This document shows positions 60,012-64,000 of a stretch of DNA of 64,000 nt, piece after piece. The stretch comes from Clostridium cellulovorans 743B (GTDB lineage: Bacteria > Bacillota > Clostridia > Clostridiales > Clostridiaceae). The DNA lies in assembly GCF_000145275.1 (NCBI RefSeq), contig NC_014393.1:3534001-3598000 (forward strand), read 5' to 3'. Positions within the stretch are counted from its first letter, which is position 1, and each line of letters opens with the position of its first letter. A model generated the notes under the pieces. The model was not told the origin of the DNA and searched no databases. It saw only the letters and a list, made by a program, of their open reading frames with translations. The translations under genes were made by a program, and so were the position numbers.

Positions 60012-61751
60012 ATGAAAAGACCATTTAAAAATATTTTAATAATTCCTGTTATAACTGCAGTAGTATCCGTTGGCCTTTTAATGGTCACAGAAATGAACTT
60101 AACTACCAAAAACACTAAATTATATTCTGAATTTAATGAAGATTTAAAAAATAAAAATATAAGTGAAGTTCATCTAACAAAGAGTGATACTATTTCTGTT
60201 ACTTTAAAAGATGGTACAACTTATAAAACTGATAACCCAGAAAGTCCTTCACTAAAAGCAGATTTATTAAAAGAAGGTGTAACGGTATCTCCTGGAAATT
60301 CTACTTCTCTAGGGGTTATCGGAAGGTATATGTTTTTCTTCTCCTTATTAGCTATCGGAGGAATATTAATCAAACGCTCTTATACTGGTACCAAAGGAAT
60401 TATTAGTGTAGATAGTTTAGAGAATTCCTCAGCTGAAAATTCGCACTTAACATTAAATGATATAGCTGGAAATGAAGAAGCAAAAGAATCTGTAATGGAT
60501 ATAATCGATTTTCTAAAAAATCCTCAAAAATATAGAGAATATGGGGCTAGAATGCCTAAAGGAATAATTCTTTATGGTGATCCTGGTACTGGGAAAACCC
60601 TACTAGCAAAAGCTGTAGCTGGTGAAGCTGGTGTACCTTTTTATGCAATGAGCGGTTCTGATTTTATACAGGTTTACGTTGGTGTTGGGGCAAGTAGGAT
60701 CAGACAATTATTTAAGAAAGCAAGAAGTCATGGAAAAGCTGTTATCTTTATAGATGAAATCGATGCAATAGGAAAAGCAAGAAGTAATTCCGCTTCTGGT
60801 GGTTCCGACGAAAGAGATCAAACCTTAAATGCATTGTTAACAGAAATGTCAGGTTTCAATGAAACAGAAGGAATAATCGTTATGGCAGCGACAAACAGAC
60901 TTGATATTTTAGATAGTGCTTTGTTAAGACCTGGAAGATTTGATAGGCACATAGAGATAACTTTACCAGATATTTCAGCTAGAGAAAAGATTTTAAATTT
61001 ACATTTACAGAATAAACCCCATGAAAATATCAAAATAAAAGAATGGTCTCAAAAAACCTCATATTTTTCGGGCGCTAAGCTTGAACATTTAGTTAATGAA
61101 GCAGCAATCTTAGCTTGCAAAGATAACTCAAAAGACATCCTTGACATTCATATGGACAAGGCATATTCCATTGTTTTAGCTGGATACGATAAAATGAATA
61201 GAGACTACATTAAGGATAGTGAAAAAAGAATTACTGGATTCCACGAAATTGGACATGCTCTAGTTTCTCATCTTCTCCTTCCTATGGATAAGGTTTCAAA
61301 AGTGACTATAATTCCAACAACAAAAGGAGCTGGTGGATATACTTTGAGCATCCCGGAAGATTCTATGTATCAAAATAAAGATTACCTAAAAAAAAGGATC
61401 ATGGTTATGCTTGGTGGAAGGGCAGCTGAAGAAATCATCTTTGGTCCTGAAAAAATCACTACTGGAGCTCTTAATGACTTAAAAGAAAGTACTTCCTTGT
61501 CATTAAGAATGGTTTCCCAATTTGGAATGGGTGATAGTCTCGGTCTTTTATCTATAGAATCCCTACCAGATAAGTTTTCTTCATCAATGAGTACTGAAGT
61601 AATAAAAGAATGTAAGTCCTTAATAGAAAGCCTATATGAAGATACTAAAAAGATTTTAATTGATAATATAGAAATTCTTAATTCATTAACAGAAGAATTA
61701 TTAGAAAAAGAAACCTTGTACTATGAAGATCTTCTAAAACATTGCTCTTAA
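60012..61751 (+). CDS. FtsH-like membrane AAA protease
   Basis: 579 residues, shorter than the usual 600-650. Two membrane segments (about 9-25 and 107-121) flank a small outside domain. The AAA module has Walker A GDPGTGKT (about 191), Walker B IFIDEIDAIG and the second region of homology ATNRLDILDSALLRPGRFDR. The pore loop reads VYVGVGASR (usually MFVGVGASR). The zinc protease motif HEIGH (about 415) is intact, as is the third ligand region TTGALNDLKE. It is probably a second, accessory FtsH: the gene stands alone, not beside tilS or hpt. Confidence 0.9.
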   Translation: MKRPFKNILIIPVITAVVSVGLLMVTEMNLTTKNTKLYSEFNEDLKNKNISEVHLTKSDTISVTLKDGTTYKTDNPESPSLKADLLKEGVTVSPGNSTSLGVIGRYMFFFSLLAIGGILIKRSYTGTKGIISVDSLENSSAENSHLTLNDIAGNEEAKESVMDIIDFLKNPQKYREYGARMPKGIILYGDPGTGKTLLAKAVAGEAGVPFYAMSGSDFIQVYVGVGASRIRQLFKKARSHGKAVIFIDEIDAIGKARSNSASGGSDERDQTLNALLTEMSGFNETEGIIVMAATNRLDILDSALLRPGRFDRHIEITLPDISAREKILNLHLQNKPHENIKIKEWSQKTSYFSGAKLEHLVNEAAILACKDNSKDILDIHMDKAYSIVLAGYDKMNRDYIKDSEKRITGFHEIGHALVSHLLLPMDKVSKVTIIPTTKGAGGYTLSIPEDSMYQNKDYLKKRIMVMLGGRAAEEIIFGPEKITTGALNDLKESTSLSLRMVSQFGMGDSLGLLSIESLPDKFSSSMSTEVIKECKSLIESLYEDTKKILIDNIEILNSLTEELLEKETLYYEDLLKHCS

Positions 61752-61760
61752 AATTACTAT

Positions 61761-61822
61761 AAAAGTGCACAAGTTTCAGTTAGCTAATTTTAAGCTTTAA
61801 CTAAAATACTATGTGCACTTTT
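61761..61822. terminator. Bidirectional terminator after the FtsH-like gene
   Basis: A 10-bp stem AAAAGTGCAC (61761-61770) with GTGCACTTTT (61813-61822) plus T-run, and an inner hairpin around AGTTA/TAACT. Confidence 0.75.
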
Positions 61823-61835
61823 TTCTTTTTTAAAT

Positions 61836-62893
61836 CTATCTTACTATACTTTCAACAACAACATTTTTTACCTTTACAAGATCAATTTCATAGAAAGGTA
61901 TTGGTGCTTTAGTTATATTGTCATAAAGTACTCTTATCACTGGCCTATCTGGAAAACTTTTGTTCTGCCTTACTACGTATCCTTCAATTCCATCAGATAA
62001 CCTTAAACAAGATCCTAATGGGAAAATCGAAAAAGTTTCTTTAAACCTTTGTACAAGTTCCATATCAAATCTAGAATCTGCACCGGATAATACATATTCA
62101 TAAGCATCAGTTAGACTACATCTTTCTTTACTTATCTTACAATTAACTACAGCATCATAAGCATTACTTAAAGTTATAATCTTTGCAAATTTTGAAATTT
62201 CATTTCCCTTTAATCCAAATGGATAGCCTAATCCATCAACTCTTTCATGATGTTCTAGTACCCCTCTTATTGTTTTATCAGAAAAACCTCCAATCTCTTC
62301 TAAAATCTCTTTTCCATAAATGCAATGATTTTTTATAGCGTCTCTTTCTTCACGAGACCAAGCTTCCACTCTATTTAAAACATACTTTGGAATTTTTGTT
62401 TTACCAATATCATGAAGGGAAGAGGCAATTGCAAGTTCCTTAAGTTCCTCACCATCTATATTCATAGACATGCCTAAAAAACATGTTATTATTGTAGTAT
62501 CTAAGGAATGTATGTATAATTATCATGTGTTTTTATATCATATAAACATTTATTTACATCCCCATTTTCTACAATATGATCAACAAGTTCTTTTACATAT
62601 CCTAAACGTTTTTTAGTCTCATGTATCTCATTAGCGGATATATTTTTAATAATATTGGAAATATCTTTTATTACATAACCTTTTATTTCATCTAACTTAG
62701 AATCAGCGTAACTTATATCCTCTAATCTATCATCATTTATGTATATATAATACACACCTTGTAATTTTAATTTTTCAATGTATCCTGATGTTAGGGTTAT
62801 TCCTGCCTTTAGAAGTCTATTACCATCCTCAGTATATATGTCGCGTCCCAGGACCTCATTTTCTTTAACCCTATCTATAAACTCTAATCTCAT
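61836..62893 (-). pseudogene. HD-GYP c-di-GMP phosphodiesterase gene split by a frameshift
   Basis: Two adjacent frames make one HD-GYP protein. The upstream part (62501-62893, 130 residues, MRLEFIDRVKENEVLGRDIY) is the usual N-terminal domain and ends NYTYIP. The downstream part (61836 to about 62505) holds SLHDIGKTKIP, HHERVDGLGYPFGL and a normal C-terminus. Reading across, NYTYI should continue HSLDTTIITC, and these codons are present in the next frame. The break is at a short ATGT repeat (62508-62517 on the + strand): one more 4-bp unit would restore the frame. It is a pseudogene, a phase variant or a sequence error. Confidence 0.88.
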
Positions 62894-63148
62894 TCCTCAC
62901 CTCAAAACCCTCAATTTATGACCTACTTCATATTGGGTCTTAGATTAATTATACTTATTAAATTAAATAATAACAATATTTTTATGCATTTATACTTAAT
63001 TTTAATTTTTTTGATATAATTCCCACAATAATTCAACTATTTTCTTTTAATTAAAATTATGTTAAACTTCTTCAAAAACAATTTACTTTTTTTAATATAA
63101 AAAAAAATTTCTACAAAGAGTACTTGCTCTTTGTAGAAATTTTCTATT
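62894..63148. other. Intergenic region between pepF and the HD-GYP gene
   Basis: This 255-bp very AT-rich stretch contains the pepF terminator (63104-63143) and presumably the promoter of the HD-GYP gene. No gene is seen. Confidence 0.4.
63104..63143 (-). terminator. Terminator of pepF
   Basis: A 17-bp perfect stem (63104-63120 with 63127-63143) including CTACAAAGAG, with a 6-nt loop. Confidence 0.85.
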
Positions 63149-64000
63149 CTATATTTCTTCTATCATATCCAATAGTTGTCTAAAAGTATCCATTGTATCT
63201 TCAATTGGCTTAGCGGTAGTCATATCTACACCAGCTTCTTTTAAAATTTCGATTGGATAATTACTGCCACCACTCTTTAAGAAACCTTTATATTTTTCTA
63301 AAGCTCCCTCTTTCTCTTCTAAAATCATTTTAGCAAAAGAGCTTGCTGCAGCATATCCAGTAGCATATTGATATACATAGAAATCAGAATAGAAATGAGG
63401 TATTCTAGCCCACTCCATATCAATCTCTTCATCCACTACCATATCTGGCCCAAAATATTTTACATTTAGATTATGCCATATACTACATAAATCGTCAGCT
63501 GTTAAGCTATCTCCTTTTTCTAAGGTTTCATGAGTTATCTTTTCAAACTCAGCAAACATCACTTGTCTAAATACAGTAGCTCTTATCTGCTCAAGTTGAC
63601 TATTTATAAGATATAATTTTTTAGTTTTATCCTTTTCTTTATGAATTAAATGGTTTATAAGCAATATCTCATTCGTAGTTGAAGCAACCTCAGCACAGAA
63701 AATAACATAATCTGAATAGATATATGGTTGACTTTTCCTCGAATAATATGAGTGTATTGAGTGTCCCATTTCATGAACAAAGGTAGAAACATCATTTAGT
63801 TCATAAGTATAATTTAAAAGCACATAAGGCATAGTATCATAACAACCCCATGAATACGCCCCGCTTCTCTTTCCTTCATTAGGATAAATATCTATCCAAG
63901 AATTTTCTATACCACTATTAAATATAGAAAGATATTCGTCACCTAGAGGTTTTAATGCTTCATTAGCAATAGTTACTGCTTCTTTAAATTCTATATGTTC
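63149..64000 (-). CDS. pepF: Oligoendopeptidase F (partial, C-terminal part)
   Basis: Zinc oligopeptidase of the M3 family; the 5' end of the gene lies beyond the window. The frame is open to position 64000 and reads through NSWIDIYPNEGKRSGAYSWG and CYDTMPYVLLNYTYE, so it starts well upstream. The active site is FVHEMGHSIHSYY (HExxH), with the third ligand glutamate in FCAEVASTTNE. The C-terminus FLKSGGSNYPIEILKEAGVD is typical. It degrades cytoplasmic peptides. Only about 284 of some 600 residues are visible. Confidence 0.93.
   Translation of the reverse strand, partial: EHIEFKEAVTIANEALKPLGDEYLSIFNSGIENSWIDIYPNEGKRSGAYSWGCYDTMPYVLLNYTYELNDVSTFVHEMGHSIHSYYSRKSQPYIYSDYVIFCAEVASTTNEILLINHLIHKEKDKTKKLYLINSQLEQIRATVFRQVMFAEFEKITHETLEKGDSLTADDLCSIWHNLNVKYFGPDMVVDEEIDMEWARIPHFYSDFYVYQYATGYAAASSFAKMILEEKEGALEKYKGFLKSGGSNYPIEILKEAGVDMTTAKPIEDTMDTFRQLLDMIEEI

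Noticed and set aside
1..64000. CRISPR array, prophage or defence island
   Set aside because: No regularly spaced repeats with unique spacers and no phage structural or restriction genes were seen.

Overview
This 64 kb window is AT-rich chromosomal DNA from a Gram-positive anaerobe, most likely Clostridium sensu stricto. The evidence is strong AGGAGG-type ribosome-binding sites, AT-rich intergenic DNA, a T-box leader, and gene families usual in clostridia (MurT/GatD, HD-GYP, glgC-glgD-glgA, a group III-like phosphofructokinase). A secreted GH10 xylanase ends in a type I dockerin, so the organism probably makes a cellulosome. The dockerin recognition pairs (AL and AI) look like the mesophilic clostridial type; C. 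cellulovorans or a relative is plausible but not proven.

Layout: 1-2873 holds a polyamine ABC transporter on the minus strand (potA, potB, and a potC that reads on into a PotD-like domain at the window edge). 3109-7494 holds an unknown protein, a SulP anion transporter and a PAS-GGDEF-EAL protein. 7709-11724 is a T-box-controlled threonine operon (thrC-thrB-hom). 11880-14088 holds a SUV3-like RNA helicase and a zinc-ribbon protein. 14334-19077 is a beta-glucoside PTS operon (6-phospho-beta-glucosidase, IIB, IIC, a 78-residue unknown, IIA) with an upstream RpiR regulator. 19413-25494 holds a DMT transporter, a cold-shock protein and a heterodimeric ABC exporter behind a MarR regulator. 25675-30748 holds a hydrolase and the glycogen synthesis operon, followed directly by an IS200-type element. 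31550-39754 holds an MFS transporter, TcdA, MetH, a MORN-like protein with a cysteine tail, and an EEP-family hydrolase. 40292-43233 holds tRNA-Leu, a small membrane protein and the cellulosomal xylanase. 43330-51801 holds phosphofructokinase and a cell-envelope group (UppP, a transglutaminase-like membrane protein that has lost catalytic residues, CapA-like, MurT, GatD, polysaccharide deacetylase). 51858-57570 holds ClpB, two adjacent XRE-TPR regulators and a small membrane protein. 57643-64000 holds an RNase H with a viroplasmin domain, a YkvA-domain protein, an FtsH-like protease, a frameshifted HD-GYP gene and the C-terminal part of oligoendopeptidase F.

Two carbohydrate themes meet here. 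Plant polysaccharide is attacked outside the cell (xylanase) and beta-glucosides are imported by PTS; glycolytic flux (PFK) and glycogen storage follow. Regulation is visible as a Thr T-box, a 17-bp palindrome at the PTS promoter, and four 15-bp direct repeats forming the 5' leader of the MarR-ABC operon. I see no CRISPR array, prophage or recognisable defence island. The less ordinary items are the repeat leader and its distant 14-bp match, the HD-GYP frameshift at a tetranucleotide repeat, the catalytically stripped transglutaminase, the unusual murT start, the paired XRE-TPR regulators without an evident signal peptide gene, and a perfect 30-bp inverted repeat before the xylanase.
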